Of a DNA stretch of 64,000 bases, positions 50,890-64,000 are shown piece after piece. Positions within the stretch are counted from its first letter, which is position 1; each line of letters starts with the position of its first letter. Source of the DNA: Apostichopus japonicus (Eukaryota; Echinodermata; Holothuroidea; Aspidochirotida; Stichopodidae); contig NC_092567.1 in the NCBI RefSeq assembly GCF_037975245.1, positions 11,253,376 to 11,317,375 on the forward strand. Reading direction: 5' to 3'. Both the position numbers and the translations under genes were made by a program. Below the pieces are notes generated by a model, which had not been told where the DNA came from, did not search any database, and saw only the letters and a program-made list of their open reading frames with translations.

Positions 50890-53800
50890 AGTTGAAAAAA
50901 AAAAAAACCCTTTGACATTACATTTAATATACATCACCTTAATCTATGCTGTTGGAAATGGTAAAAAAATCTTTCTCAAACAATAGGAGAAAGCCATAAC
51001 AGTGTACATCCCTATTTTCTCTATGATATATCAAATTGTATGAATACAGCACTATGCAACAGCATATATATTCTGATTAGGGCTTTCCAATCATCCCCAC
51101 CCCTCATTCCCAATCAACTAGTGGAATGACATCAAAACATTATTTATACATAATATCACATTATTAGGGCGTTATGGAGGTCTGACCCTGTATAGGGTAC
51201 CTAATTCCATAGTAACCCACACCACTTGACATATGCAATGATCTAGATAGAGTGATAGTGTACAAACTGTAATTTTCAGGACATATCAAACTTTACGTAG
51301 CAGGGAGAAAAGCAAATAGACGACCAATAGGGCAGCCAAGTCAATTGGACACCCCCCACCCCTCCCATACCCTCCATCCCATTCAACAAGGATGAATACA
51401 CATAAAATCCTATGCTTTCAAATATTTGATCCTAATGATAGCCCTAGAACCTACATATAGCTGCTTTCCCAGTTCCCCCCCCCAGCAACATCCCCCCCTT
51501 TAGCCCCACATGATGGTTCCACATATGGGTGGAGCCTGTAAAGTTGGACAAGGTTATTTTCTACACTGATGTATTTGAGATTAAGCAGTTCCCCAATTTG
51601 GAATGACATCAAAACTTTGAAACGGTGAAAATAAGATGGTCAAAAATTAATATTAGACTGTTCATTAAATTCTCACACACATTATGGGGACCCTAATAAT
51701 TGAAAAAAAAACCTTCTACTCTACATTTAATATACATCACCTTAATCTATGCTGTTGGAAATGGTAAAAAAATCTTTCTCAAACAATAGGCAAAAACCAT
51801 AACAGTGTACATCCCTATTTTCTCTATAATATATCAAATTGTATGAATGCAGCACATGCAACAGCATATATATTCTGATTAGGGCTTTCCAATCATCCCC
51901 ACCCCTCATTCCCACTCAAGTAGTGGAATGACATCAAAACATTATTTATACATAATATCACAATGTTAGGGCGTTATGGAGGTCTGACCCTGTATACGGT
52001 ACCTGATTCCATAGTGACCCACACCACTTGCCACATGCAATGAGCTAGATAGTGTGATAGTGTACAAACTGTAATTTTCAGGACATATCAAACTTTACGT
52101 AGCAGGTAGAAAAGCAAATAGACGACCAAGAGGGCACGCAAGTCACTTGGGCCCCCCCCCACCCCTCCCCGACCCTCCATCCCATTCAACAAGGATGAAT
52201 ACACATAAAATCCTATGCTTTCAAATATTTGATCCTAATGATAGCTCTAACCTACATATAGCTGCTTTCACAGTTTCCCCTCCAGCAACACCCCTCCCTT
52301 TTTGCCCCACATGATGGTTCCACATATGGGTGGAGCCTGTAAAAGTTGGACGAGGTAATTTTCTACACTGATGTATTTGAGATTAAGCAGTTCACCAATT
52401 TGGAATGACATCAAAACTTTGAAACGGTGAAAATAAGATGGTCAAAAATTAATATTAGACTGTTCATTAAATTCTCACACACATTATGGGGACCCTAATA
52501 GTGAAAAAAAAACCTTTGACATTACATTTAATATACATCACCTTAATCTATGCTGTTGGAAATGGTAAAATAAATCTTTCTCAAACAATAGGAGAAAGCC
52601 ATAACAGTGTACATCCCTATTTTCTCTATGATATATCAAATTGTATGAATACAGCACATGCAACAGCATATATATTCTGATTAGGGCTTTCCAATCATCC
52701 CCACCCCTCATTCCCACTCAACTAGTGGAATGACATCAAAACATTATTTATACATAATATCACATTATTAGGGCGTTATGGAGGTCTGACCCTGTATAGG
52801 GTACCTAATTCCATAGTAACCCACACCACTTGACATATGCAATGAGCTAGATAGAGTAATAGTGTACAAACTGTTATTTTCAGGACATATCAAACTTTAC
52901 GTAGCAGGGAGAAAAGCAAATAGACGACCAATAGGGCACGCAAGTCAATTGGACACCCCCCACCCCTCCCCGACCCTCCATCCCATTCAACAAGGATGAA
53001 TACACATAAAATCCTATGCTTTCAAATATTTGATCCTAATGATAGCTCTAACCTACATATAGCTGCTTTCCCAGTTTCCCCCTCTAGCAACCCCCCCCCC
53101 CCCCCTTTTGCCCCACATGATGGTTCCACATATGGGTGGAGCCTGTAAAAGTTGGACAAGGTAATTATCTACACTGTTGTATTTGAGATTAAGCAGTTCA
53201 CCAATTTGGAATGACATCAAAACTTTGAAAAGGTGAAAATAAGATGGTCAAAAATTAATATTAGACTGTTCATTAAATTCTCACACACATTATGGGGACC
53301 CTAATAGTTGGGAAAAAAACCTTCTACTTTACATTTAATATACATCACCTTAATCTATGCTGTTGGAAATGGTAAAAAAATCTTTCTCACACAATAGGAG
53401 AAAACCATAACAGTGTACATCCCTATTTTCTCTCTAATATATCAAATTGTATGAATGCAGCACATGCAACAGCATATATATTCTGATTAGGGCTTTCCAA
53501 TCATCCCCACCCCTCATTCCCACTCAAGTAGTGGAATGACATCAAAACATTATTTATACATAACATCACAATGTAAGGGCGTTATGGAGGTCTGACCCTG
53601 TATACGGTACCTGATTCCATAGTAACCCACACCACTTGCCACATGCAATGAGCTAGATAGTGTGATAGTGTACAAACTGTAATTTTCAGGACATATCAAA
53701 CTTTACGTAGCAGGTAGAAAAGCAAATAGACGACCAAGAGGGCACGCAAGTCACTTGGGCCCCCCCACCCCTCCCCGACCCTCCATCCCATTCAACAAGG

Positions 53801-54070
53801 ATGAATACACATAAAATCCTATGCTTTCAAATATTTGATCGTAATGATAGCTCTAACCTACAAATAGCTGCTTTCCCAGTTTCCCCCTCTAGCAACCCCC
53901 CCCCCCCTTTTGCCCCACATTATGGTTCCACATATGGGTGGAGCCTGTAAAAGTTGGACAAGGTAATTTTCTACACTGTTGTATTTGAGATTAAGCAGTT
54001 CACCAATTTGGAATGACATCAAAACTTTGAAACGGTGAAAATAAGATGGTCAAAAATTAATATTAGACTG
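50890..54070 (+). repeat. Four-monomer block, copy 2
   Basis: Partner of the block at 46080-49260. After it, the sequence departs: copy 1 continues into another CACTATGCAAC/CCTTTAGCCCC pair, copy 2 into the pentamer region that starts with the CCGCCTTCTGCCCC monomer at 54603. Confidence 0.85.
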
Positions 54071-54602
54071 TTCATTAAATTCTCACACACATTATGGGGA
54101 CCCTAATAGTGAAAAAAAAACCTTTGACATTACATTTAATATACATCACCTTAATCTATGCTGTTGGAAATGGTAAAAAAAATCTTTCTCAAACAATAGG
54201 AGAAAGCCATAACAGTGTACATCCCTATTTTCTCTCTAATATATCAAATTGTATGAATGTAGCACATGCAATAGCATATATTCTGATTAGGGCTTTCCAA
54301 TCATCCCCACCCCTCATTCCCACTCAACTAGTGGAATGACATCAAAACATTATTTATACATAATATCACAATGTTAGGGCGTTATGGAGGTCTGACCCTG
54401 TATACGGTACCTGATTCCATAGTGACCCACACCACTTGCCACATGCAATGAGCTAGATAGTGTGACAGTGTACAAACTGTAATTTTCAAGACATATCAAA
54501 CTTTACGTAGCAGGTAGAAAAGCAAATAGACGACCAAGAGGGCACGCAAGTCACTTGGACCCCCGCCCAACCCTCCTCGACCCTCCATCCCATTCAACAA
54601 GG

Positions 54603-57600
54603 ATGAATACACATAAAATCCTATGCTTTCAAATATTTGATCCTAATGATAGCTCTAACCTACATATAGCTGCTTTCCCAGTTTTCCCCCCCCCAGCAAC
54701 CCCCCCGCCTTCTGCCCCACATGATGGTTCCACATATGGGTGGAGCCTGTAAATGTTGGACAAGGTAATTTTCTACACTGATGTATTTGAGATTAAGCAG
54801 TTCACCAATTTGGAATGACATCAAAACTTTGAAACGGTGAAAATAAGATGGTCAAAAATTAATATTAGATTGTTCATTAAATTCTCACACACATTATGGG
54901 GGGACCCTAATAGTAAAAAAAAAAAACCTTTGACATTACATTTACTATACATCACCTTAATCTCTGCTGTTGGAAATGGTAAAAAAAATCTTTCTCAAAC
55001 AATAGGAGAAAACCATAACAGTGTACATCCCTATTTCCTCTCTAATATATCAAATTGTATGAATGTAGCACATGCAACAGCATATATTCTGATTAGGGCT
55101 TTCCAATCATCCCCACCCCTCATTCCCACTCAACTAGTGGAATGACATCAAAACATTATTTATACATAATATCACAATATTAGGGCGTTATGGAGGTCTG
55201 GCCCTGTATAGGGTACCTAATTCCATAGTTACCCACACCACTTGACATAGGCAATAATCTAAATAGAGTGATAGTGTACAAACTGTAATTTTCAGGACAT
55301 ATCAAACTTTACGTAGCCGGTAGAAAAGCAAATAGTACCAAGAGGGCACGTAAGTCACTTGGACCCCCCCACCCCTCCTCGACCCTCCATCCCATTCAAC
55401 AAGGATGAACACACATAAAATTCTATGCTTTCAAATATTTGATCCTAATGATAGCCCTAGAACCTACAAATAGCTGCTTTCCCAGTTTCCCCCTCCAGCA
55501 ACACCCCCCCTCCCTTTTGCCCCACATGATGGTTCCACATATGGGTGGAGCCTGTAAAAGTTGGACAAGGCTATTTTCTACACTGATGTATTTGAGATTA
55601 AGCAGTTCACCAATTTGGAATGACATCGAAACTTTGAAAAGGTGGAAATAAGATGGTCAAAAATTAATATTAGATTGTTCATTAAATTCTCACACACATT
55701 ATGGGGACCCTAATAGTTGGAAAAAAAAAACCTTTGACATTACTTTTAATACATCACCTTAATCTATGCTGTTGGAAATGGTGAAAAAAAAAATCTCAAA
55801 CAATAGGAGAAAGCCATATCAGTGTACATCCCTATTTTCTCTATAATATATCAAATTGTATGAATACAGCACATGCAACAGCATATATATTCTGATTAGG
55901 GCTTTCCAATCATCCCCACCCCTCATTCCCACTCAACTAGTGGAATGACATCAAAACATTATTTATACATAATATCACAATATTAGGGCGTTATGGAGGT
56001 CTGACCCTTTATAGGGTACCTAATTCCATAGTAACCCACACCACTTGACATATGCAATGAGCTAGATAGAGTGATAGTGTACAAACTGTAATTTTCAGGA
56101 CATATCAAACTTTACGTAGCAGGGAGAAAAGCAAATAGACGACCAAGAGGGCAGCCAAGTCAATTGGACCCCCCCACCCCTCCCCGACCCTCCATCCGAT
56201 TCAACAAGGATGAATACACATAAAATCCTATGCTTTCAAATATTTGATCCTAATGATAGCCTAGAACATACATATAGCTGCTTTCCCAGTTTCCCCCTCC
56301 AGCAACACCCTACCCCCTTTTGCCCCACATGATGGTTCCACATATGGGTGGAGCCTGTAAAAGTTGGACAAGGCTATTTTCTACACTGATGTATTTGAGA
56401 TTAAGCAGTTCATCAATTTGGAATGACAACAAAACTTTAAAACGGTGAAAATAAGATGGTCAAAAATTAATATGAGACTGTTCATTAAATTCTCACACAC
56501 ATTGGGACCCTAATACTTGAAAAAAAAACCTTTGACATTACATTTAATATACATCACCTTAATCTATGCTGTTGGAAATGGTAAAAAAAATCTTTCTCAA
56601 ACAATAGGAGAAAGCAATAACAGTGTACATCCCTATTTTCTCTCTAATATATCAAATTGTATGAATGTAGCATATGCAACAGCATATATTCTGATTAGGG
56701 CTTTCCAATCATCCCCACCACTCATTCCCACTCAACTAGTGGAATGACATCAAAACATTATTTATACATAATATCACATTATTAGGGCGTTATGGAGGTC
56801 TGACCCTGTATAGGGTACCTAATTCCATAGTAACCCACACCACTTGACATATGCAATGAGCTAGATAGAGTAATAGTGTACAAACTGTTATTTTCAGGAC
56901 ATATCAAACTTTACGTAGCAGGGAGAAAAGCAAATAGACGACCAATAGGGCACGCAAGTCAATTGGACACCCCCCACCCCTCCCCGACCCTCCATCCCAT
57001 TCAACAAGGATGAATACACATAAAATCCTATGCTTTCAAATATTTGATCCTAATGATAGCTCTAACCTACATATAGCTGCTTTCCCAGTTTCCCCCTATA
57101 GCAACCCCCCCCCCCTTTTGCCCCACATGATGGTTCCACATATGGGTGGAGCCTGTAAAAGTTGGACAAGGTAATTATCTACACTGTTGTATTTGAGATT
57201 AAGCAGTTCACCAATTTGGAATGACATCAAAACTTTGAAAAGGTGAAAATAAGATGGTCAAAAATTAATATTAGACTGTTCATTAAATTCTCACACACAT
57301 TATGGGGACCCTAATAGTTGGAAAAAAAACCTTCTACTTTACATTTAATATACATCACCTTAATCTATGCTGTTGGAAATGGTAAAAAAATCTTTCTCAC
57401 ACAATAGGAGAAAACCATAACAGTGTACATCCCTATTTTCTCTCTAATATATCAAATTGTATGAATGCAGCACATGCAACAGCATATATATTCTGATTAG
57501 GGCTTTCCAATCATCCCCACCCCTCATTCCCACTCAAGTAGTGGAATGACATCAAAACATTATTTATACATAATATCACAATGTTAGGGCGTTATGGAGG

Positions 57601-58608
57601 TCTGACCCTGTATACGGTACCTGATTCCATAGTAACCCACACCACTTGCCACATGCAATGAGCTAGATAGTGTGATAGTGTACAAACTGTAATTTTCAAG
57701 ACATATCAAACTTTACGTAGCAGGTAGAAAAGCAAATAGACGACCAAGAGGGCACGCAAGTCACTTGGGCCCCCCCCCACCCCTCCCCGACCCTCCATCC
57801 CATTCAACAAGGATGAATACACATAAAATCCTATGCTTTCAAATATTTGATCCTAATGATAGCTCTAACCTACATATAGCTGCTTTCCCAGTTTCCCCCT
57901 CTAGCAACCCCCCCCCCCTTTTGCCCCACATTATGGTTCCACATATGGGTGGAGCCTGTAAAAGTTGGACAAGGTAATTTTCTACACTGTTGTATTTGAG
58001 ATTAAGCAGTTCACCAATTTGGAATGACATCAAAACTTTGAAACGGTGAAAATAAGATGGTCAAAAATTAATATTAGACTGTTCATTAAATTCTCACACA
58101 CATTGGGACCCTAATAGTGAAAAAAAACCTTTGACATTACATTTAATATACATCACCTTAATCTATGCTGTTGGAAATGGTAAAAAAAATCTTTCTCAAA
58201 CAATAGGAGAAAGCCATAACAGTGTACATCCCTATTTTCTCTCTAATATATCAAATTGTATGAATGTAGCACATGCAATAGCATATATTCTGATTAGGGC
58301 TTTCCAATCATCCCCACCCCTCATTCCCACTCAACTAGTGGAATGACATCAAAACATTATTTATACATAATATCACAATGTTAGGGCGTTATGGAGGTCT
58401 GACCCTGTATACGGTACCTGATTCCATAGTGACCCACACCACTTGCCACATGCAATGAGCTAGATAGTGTGACAGTGTACAAACTGTAATTTTCAAGACA
58501 TATCAAACTTTACGTAGCAGGTAGAAAAGCAAATAGACGACCAAGAGGGCACGCAAGTCACTTGGGCCCCCCCCACCCCTCCTCGACCCTCCATCCCATT
58601 CAACAAGG
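54603..58608 (+). repeat. Pentameric higher-order repeat, copy 1
   Basis: Five distinguishable monomers in order: A (CCGCCTTCTGCCCC, 54603), B (GATGAACACACA with AATTCTATGC, 55405), C (CCGATTCAAC, 56210), D (CCCTATAGC with AATTATCTACACTGTTG, 57010), E (CACATTATGG with TTTTCTACACTGTTG, 57813). The same order recurs in the next 4 kb. The order C, D, E, A, B, C also appears at 34536-38546 with diverged D. Confidence 0.88.
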
Positions 58609-61600
58609 ATGAATACACATAAAATCCTATGCTTTCAAATATTTGATCCTAATGATAGCTCTAACCTACATATAGCTGCTTTCCCAGTTTCCCCCCCCAG
58701 CAACCCCCCCCCCGCCTTCTGCCCCACATGATGGTTCCACATATGGGTGGAGCCTGTAAATGTTGGACAAGGTAATTTTCTACACTGATGTATTTGAGAT
58801 TAAGCAGTTCACCAATTTGGAATGACATCAAAACTTTGAAACGGTGAAAATAAGATGGTCAAAAATTAATATTAGATTGTTCATTAAATTCTCACACACA
58901 TTATGGGGACCCTAATAGTAAAAAAAAAAAACCTTTGACATTACATTTACTATACATCACCTTAATCTCTGCTGTTGGAAATGGTAAAAAAAATCTTTCT
59001 CAAACAATAGGAGAAAACCATAACAGTGTACATCCCTATTTTCTCTCTAATATATCAAATTGTATGAATGTAGCACATGCAATAGCATATATTCTGATTA
59101 GGGCTTTCCAATCATCCCCACCCCTCATTCCCACTCAACTAGTGGAATGACATCAAAACATTATTTATACATAATATCACAATGTTAGGGCGTTATGGAG
59201 GTCTGACCCTGTATACGGTACCTGATTCCATAGTAACCCACACCACTTGCCACATGCAATGAGCTAGAAAGAGTAATAGTGTACAAACTGTAATTTTCAG
59301 GACATATCAAACTTTACGTAGCCGGTAGAAAAGCAAATAGTACCAAGAGGGCACGTAAGTCACTTGGACCCCCCCACCCCTCCTCGACCCTCCATCCCAT
59401 TCAACAAGGATGAACACACATAAAATTCTATGCTTTCAAATATTTGATCCTAATGATAGCCCTAGAACCTACAAATAGCTGCTTTCCCAGTTTCCCCCTC
59501 CAGCAACACCCCCCCTCCCTTTTGCCCCACATGATGGTTCCACATATGGGTGGAGCCTGTAAAAGTTGGACAAGGCTATTTTCTACACTGATGTATTTGA
59601 GATTAAGCAGTTCACCAATTTGGAATGACATCGAAACTTTGAAAAGGTGGAAATAAGATGGTCAAAAATTAATATTAGATTGTTCATTAAATTCTCACAC
59701 ACATTATGGGGACCCTAATAGTTGGAAAAAAAAACCTTTGACATTACTTTGAATACATCACCTTAATCTATGCTGTTGGAAATGGTGAAAAAAAAAAATC
59801 TCAAACAATAGGAGAAAGCCATATCAGTGTACATCCCTATTTTCTCTATAATATATCAAATTGTATGAATACAGCACATGCAACAGCATATATATTCTGA
59901 TTAGGGCTTTCCAATCATCCCCACCCCTCATTCCCACTCAACTAGTGGAATGACATCAAAACATTATTTATACATAATATCACAATATTAGGGCGTTATG
60001 GAGGTCTGACCCTTTATAGGGTACCTAATTCCATAGTAACCCACACCACTTGACATATGCAATGAGCTAGATAGAGTGATAGTGTACAAACTGTAATTTT
60101 CAGGACATATCAAACTTTATGTAGCAGGGAGAAAAGCAAATAGACGACCAAGAGGGCAGCCAAGTCAATTGGACCCCCCCCCCCAACCCCTCCCCGACCC
60201 TCCATCCGATTCAACAAGGATGAATACACATAAAATCCTATGCTTTCAAATATTTGATCCTAATGATAGCCTAGAACATACATATAGCTGCTTTCCCAGT
60301 TTCCCCCTCCAGCAACACCCCCCCCCCCCCCTTTTGCCCCACATGATGGTTCCACATATGGGTGGAGCCTGTAAAAGTTGGACAAGGCTATTTTCTACAC
60401 TGATGTATTTGAGATTAAGCAGTTCATCAATTTGGAATGACAACAAAACTTTAAAACGGTGAAAATAAGATGGTCAAAAATTAATATGAGACTGTTCATT
60501 AAATTCTCACACACATTGGGACCCTAATACTTGAAAAAAAAACCTTTGACATTACATTTAATATACATCACCTTAATCTATGCTGTTGGAAATGGTAAAA
60601 AAAATCTTTCTCAAACAATAGGAGAAAGCCATAACAGTGTACATCCCTATTTTCTCTCTAATATATCAAATTGTATGAATGTAGCATATGCAACAGCATA
60701 TATTCTGATTAGGGCTTTCCAATCATCCCCACCCCTCATTCCCACTCAACTAGTGGAATGACATCAAAACATTATTTATACATAATATCACATTATTAGG
60801 GCGTTATGGAGGTCTGACCCTGTATAGGGTACCTAATTCCATAGTAACCCACACCACTTGACATATGCAATGAGCTAGATAGAGTAATAGTGTACAAACT
60901 GTTATTTTCAGGACATATCAAACTTTACGTAGCAGGGAGAAAAGCAAATAGACGACCAATAGGGCACGCAAGTCAATTGGACACCCCCCACCCCTCCCCG
61001 ACCCTCCATCCCATTCAACAAGGATGAATACACATAAAATCCTATGCTTTCAAATATTTGATCCTAATGATAGCTCTAACCTACATATAGCTGCTTTCCC
61101 AGTTTCCCCCTATAGCAACCCCCCCCCCCTTTTGCCCCACATGATGGTTCCACATATGGGTGGAGCCTGTAAAAGTTGGACAAGGTAATTATCTACACTG
61201 TTGTATTTGAGATTAAGCAGTTCACCAATTTGGAATGACATCAAAACTTTGAAAAGGTGAAAATAAGATGGTCAAAAATTAATATTAGACTGTTCATTAA
61301 ATTCTCACACACATTATGGGGACCCTAATAGTTGAAAAAAAAACCTTCTACTTTACATTTAATATACATCACCTTAATCTATGCTGTTGGAAATGGTAAA
61401 AAAAATCTTTCTCAAACAATAGGAGAAAACCATAACAGTGTACATCCCTATTTTCTCTCTAATATATCAAATTGTATGAATGTAGCACATGCAATAGCAT
61501 ATATTCTGATTAGGGCTTTCCAATCATCCCCACCCCTCATTCCCACTCAACTAGTGGAATGACATCAAAACATTATTTATACATAATATCACAATGTTAG

Positions 61601-63425
61601 GGCGTTATGGAGGTCTGACCCTGTATACGGTACCTGATTCCATAGTAACCCACACCACTTGCCACATGCAATGAGCTAGAAAGAGTAATAGTGTACAAAC
61701 TGTAATTTTCAGGACATATCAAACTTTACGTAGCAGGTAGAAAAGCAAATAGACGACCAAGAGGGCACGCAAGTCACTTGGGCCCCCCCACCCCTCCCCG
61801 ACCCTCCATCCCATTCAACAAGGATGAATACACATAAAATCCTATGCTTTCAAATATTTGATCCTAATGATAGCTCTAACCTACATATAGCTGCTTTCCC
61901 AGTTTCCCCCTCTAGCAACCCCCCCCCCCCCTTTTGCCCCACATTATGGTTCCACATATGGGTGGAGCCTGTAAAAGTTGGACAAGGTAATTTTCTACAC
62001 TGTTGTATTTGAGATTAAGCAGTTCACCAATTTGGAATGACAACAAAACTTTGAAACGGTGAAAATAAGATGGTCAAAAATTAATATTAGACTGTTCATT
62101 AAATTCTCACACACATTATGGGGACCCTAATAGTGAAAAAAAAACCTTTGACATTACATTTAATATACATCACCTTAATCTATGCTGTTGGAAATGGTAA
62201 AAAAAATCTTTCTCAAACAATAGGAGAAAGCCATAACAGTGTACATCCCTATTTTCTCTCTAATATATCAAATTGTATGAATGTAGCACATGCAATAGCA
62301 TATATTCTGATTAGGGCTTTCCAATCATCCCCACCCCTCATTCCCACTCAACTAGTGGAATGACATCAAAACATTATTTATACATAATATCACAATGTTA
62401 GGGCGTTATGGAGGTCTGACCCTGTATACGGTACCTGATTCCATAGTAACCCACACCACTTGCCACATGCAATGAGCTAGATAGTGTGACAGTGTACAAA
62501 CTGTAATTTTCAAGACATATCAAACTTTACGTAGCAGGTAGAAAAGCAAATAGACGACCAAGAGGGCACGCAAGTCACTTGGACCCCCCCAACCCTCCTC
62601 GACCCTCCATCCCATTCAACAAGGATGAATACACATAAAATCCTATGCTTTCAAATATTTGATCCTAATGATAGCTCTAACCTACATATAGCTGCTTTCC
62701 CAGTTTCCCCCTCTAGCAACCCCCCCCCCCCCTTTTGCCCCACATTATGGTTCCACATATGGGTGGAGCCTGTAAAAGTTGGACAAGGTAATTTTCTACA
62801 CTGTTGTATTTGAGATTAAGCAGTTCACCAATTTGGAATGACAACAAAACTTTGAAACGGTGAAAATAAGATGGTCAAAAATTAATATTAGACTGTTCAT
62901 TAAATTCTCACACACATTATGGGGACCCTAATAGTGAAAAAAAAACCTTTGACATTACATTTAATATACATCACCTTAATCTATGCTGTTGGAAATGGTA
63001 AAAAAAATCTTTCTCAAACAATAGGAGAAAGCCATAACAGTGTACATCCCTATTTTCTCTCTAATATATCAAATTGTATGAATGTAGCACATGCAATAGC
63101 ATATATTCTGATTAGGGCTTTCCAATCATCCCCACCCCTCATTCCCACTCAACTAGTGGAATGACATCAAAACATTATTTATACATAATATCACAATGTT
63201 AGGGCGTTATGGAGGTCTGACCCTGTATACGGTACCTGATTCCATAGTAACCCACACCACTTGCCACATGCAATGAGCTAGATAGTGTGACAGTGTACAA
63301 ACTGTAATTTTCAAGACATATCAAACTTTACGTAGCAGGTAGAAAAGCAAATAGACGACCAAGAGGGCACGCAAGTCACTTGGACCCCCCCAACCCTCCT
63401 CGACCCTCCATCCCATTCAACAAGG
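58609..63425 (+). repeat. Pentameric higher-order repeat, copy 2, with one extra E monomer
   Basis: A 58609, B 59410, C 60220, D 61024, E 61824, then a second, almost identical E at 62625, before the next A at 63426. Offsets to copy 1 are 4,005-4,014 bp. The extra E makes this a hexamer and looks like a very recent single-monomer duplication (801 bp). Confidence 0.88.
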
Positions 63426-64000
63426 ATGAATACACATAAAATCCTATGCTTTCAAATATTTGATCCTAATGATAGCTCTAACCTACATATAGCTGCTTTC
63501 CCAGTTTCCCCCCCAGCAACCCCCCCCCGCCTTCTGCCCCACATGATGGTTCCACATATGGGTGGAGCCTGTAAATGTTGGACAAGGTAATTTTCTACAC
63601 TGATGTATTTGAGATTAAGCAGTTCACCAATTTGGAATGACATCAAAACTTTGAAACGGTGAAAATAAGATGGTCAAAAATTAATATTAGATTGTTCATT
63701 AAATTCTCACACATTATGGGGACCCTAATAGTAAAAAAAAAAAACCTTTGACATTACATTTACTATACATCACCTTAATCTCTGCTGTTGGAAATGGTAA
63801 AAAAATTCTTTCTCAAACAATAGGAGAAAACCATAACAGTGTACATCCCTATTTCCTCTCTAATATATCAAATTGTATGAATGTAGCACATGCAACAGCA
63901 TATATTCTGATTAGGGCTTTCCAATCATCCCCACCCCTCATTCCCACTCAACTAGTGAAATGACATCAAAACATTATTTATACATAATATCACAATATTA

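Larger units (their letters stand above)
16453..64000 (+). repeat. Main satellite array, ~804-bp monomer, 59 anchored copies, open at the right end
   Basis: Head-to-tail units fill 47.5 kb without interruption. The anchor ATGAATACACATAAAATCC recurs at 16814, 17626, 18431 and so on to 63426: 58 intervals in 46,612 bp, mean about 804 bp (range about 790-815). A monomer reads in order: anchor; TTTGATCCTAATGATAGC; a C-run of roughly 6-17 before TTTTGCCC; ATGGGTGGAGCCTGTAAA; TTAATATTAGACTGTTCATT; an A-run; CTATGCTGTTGGAAATGG; TCAAATTGTATGAAT; GATTAGGGCTTTCCAATC; TGACCCTGTATACGGTACC; CTTTACGTAGCAGG; a second C-rich tract. Most differences between units are single substitutions, small indels and homopolymer length. 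No transposase, reverse transcriptase or conserved gene is embedded. Its size and higher-order structure suggest pericentromeric or other heterochromatin, which the sequence alone cannot show. Confidence 0.97.

Noticed and set aside
16453-64000. Recurrent 60-100 codon ORFs on both strands (for example starting MNTHKILCFQIFDPND or MGTLIVKKK)
   Set aside because: They repeat with the monomer, shift frame with C-run and A-run length, occur in overlapping frames on both strands, and have no domain. They are by-products of the satellite sequence.
16453-64000. CRISPR-like array
   Set aside because: The repeat unit is ~804 bp with no short repeat/unique spacer alternation, and the surrounding elements are eukaryotic.
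16453-64000. Telomere repeats, because TTAGGG occurs in each monomer
   Set aside because: The hexamer appears singly at fixed places in the monomer (GATTAGGGC, TATTAGGGC), never in tandem.

Overview
The window is non-coding, repeat-dominated nuclear DNA from an animal, most likely a marine invertebrate; I cannot fix the phylum. The evidence is eukaryotic transposons only (a LINE reverse transcriptase, a MULE transposase, hAT-like and TTAA-type MITEs, a tRNA-headed SINE), simple repeats and a very large satellite array. There is no operon, no Shine-Dalgarno logic, and no recognisable single-copy host gene, rRNA, tRNA or CRISPR.

Left arm (1-7850): a 5'-truncated, frameshifted LINE reverse transcriptase lies on the minus strand (683-2650). 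It is split by a 788-bp insertion with 19-bp perfect inverted ends that include TTAA. A 350-codon uninterrupted MULE-type transposase follows on the plus strand (3059-4111, probably extended upstream to a splice acceptor near 2995). Then come a complete hAT-like MITE with 8-bp target duplications (4162-4627), about 1.6 kb of AT-rich DNA, a hairpin element (6349-6501), a SINE (about 6886-7155), and an 18-bp G-rich minisatellite (7565-7850).

Middle (7854-16452): the minisatellite abuts four inverted monomers of the same ~780-800 bp satellite that fills the right of the window. They have an alternating A-B-A'-B' pattern. A 5.4-kb spacer follows, holding a palindrome joined to a hAT-like end, a TA microsatellite, a polypyrimidine element, a hAT-like MITE (13758-14911) with a second fold-back element (14048-14741) nested inside it, and diverged local duplications.

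Right three quarters (16453-64000, continuing past the end): a head-to-tail satellite array. Taking one fixed motif (the ATGAATACAC anchor), I place 59 copies from 16814 to 63426, a mean period of about 804 bp. The first unit is internally deleted. Variants are arranged in higher-order blocks: duplicated dimers of ~1.61 kb, pentamers of ~4.01 kb, a ~3.2-kb block repeated at a 4.81-kb offset, and a pair 7.26 kb apart. Each monomer carries two C-rich tracts whose complement is G-quadruplex-like. The many 60-100 codon ORFs in the array are by-products of the repeat, not genes. The most notable structures are the higher-order satellite with its inverted satellite block, and the two nested-transposon cases whose insertion points can be read directly.
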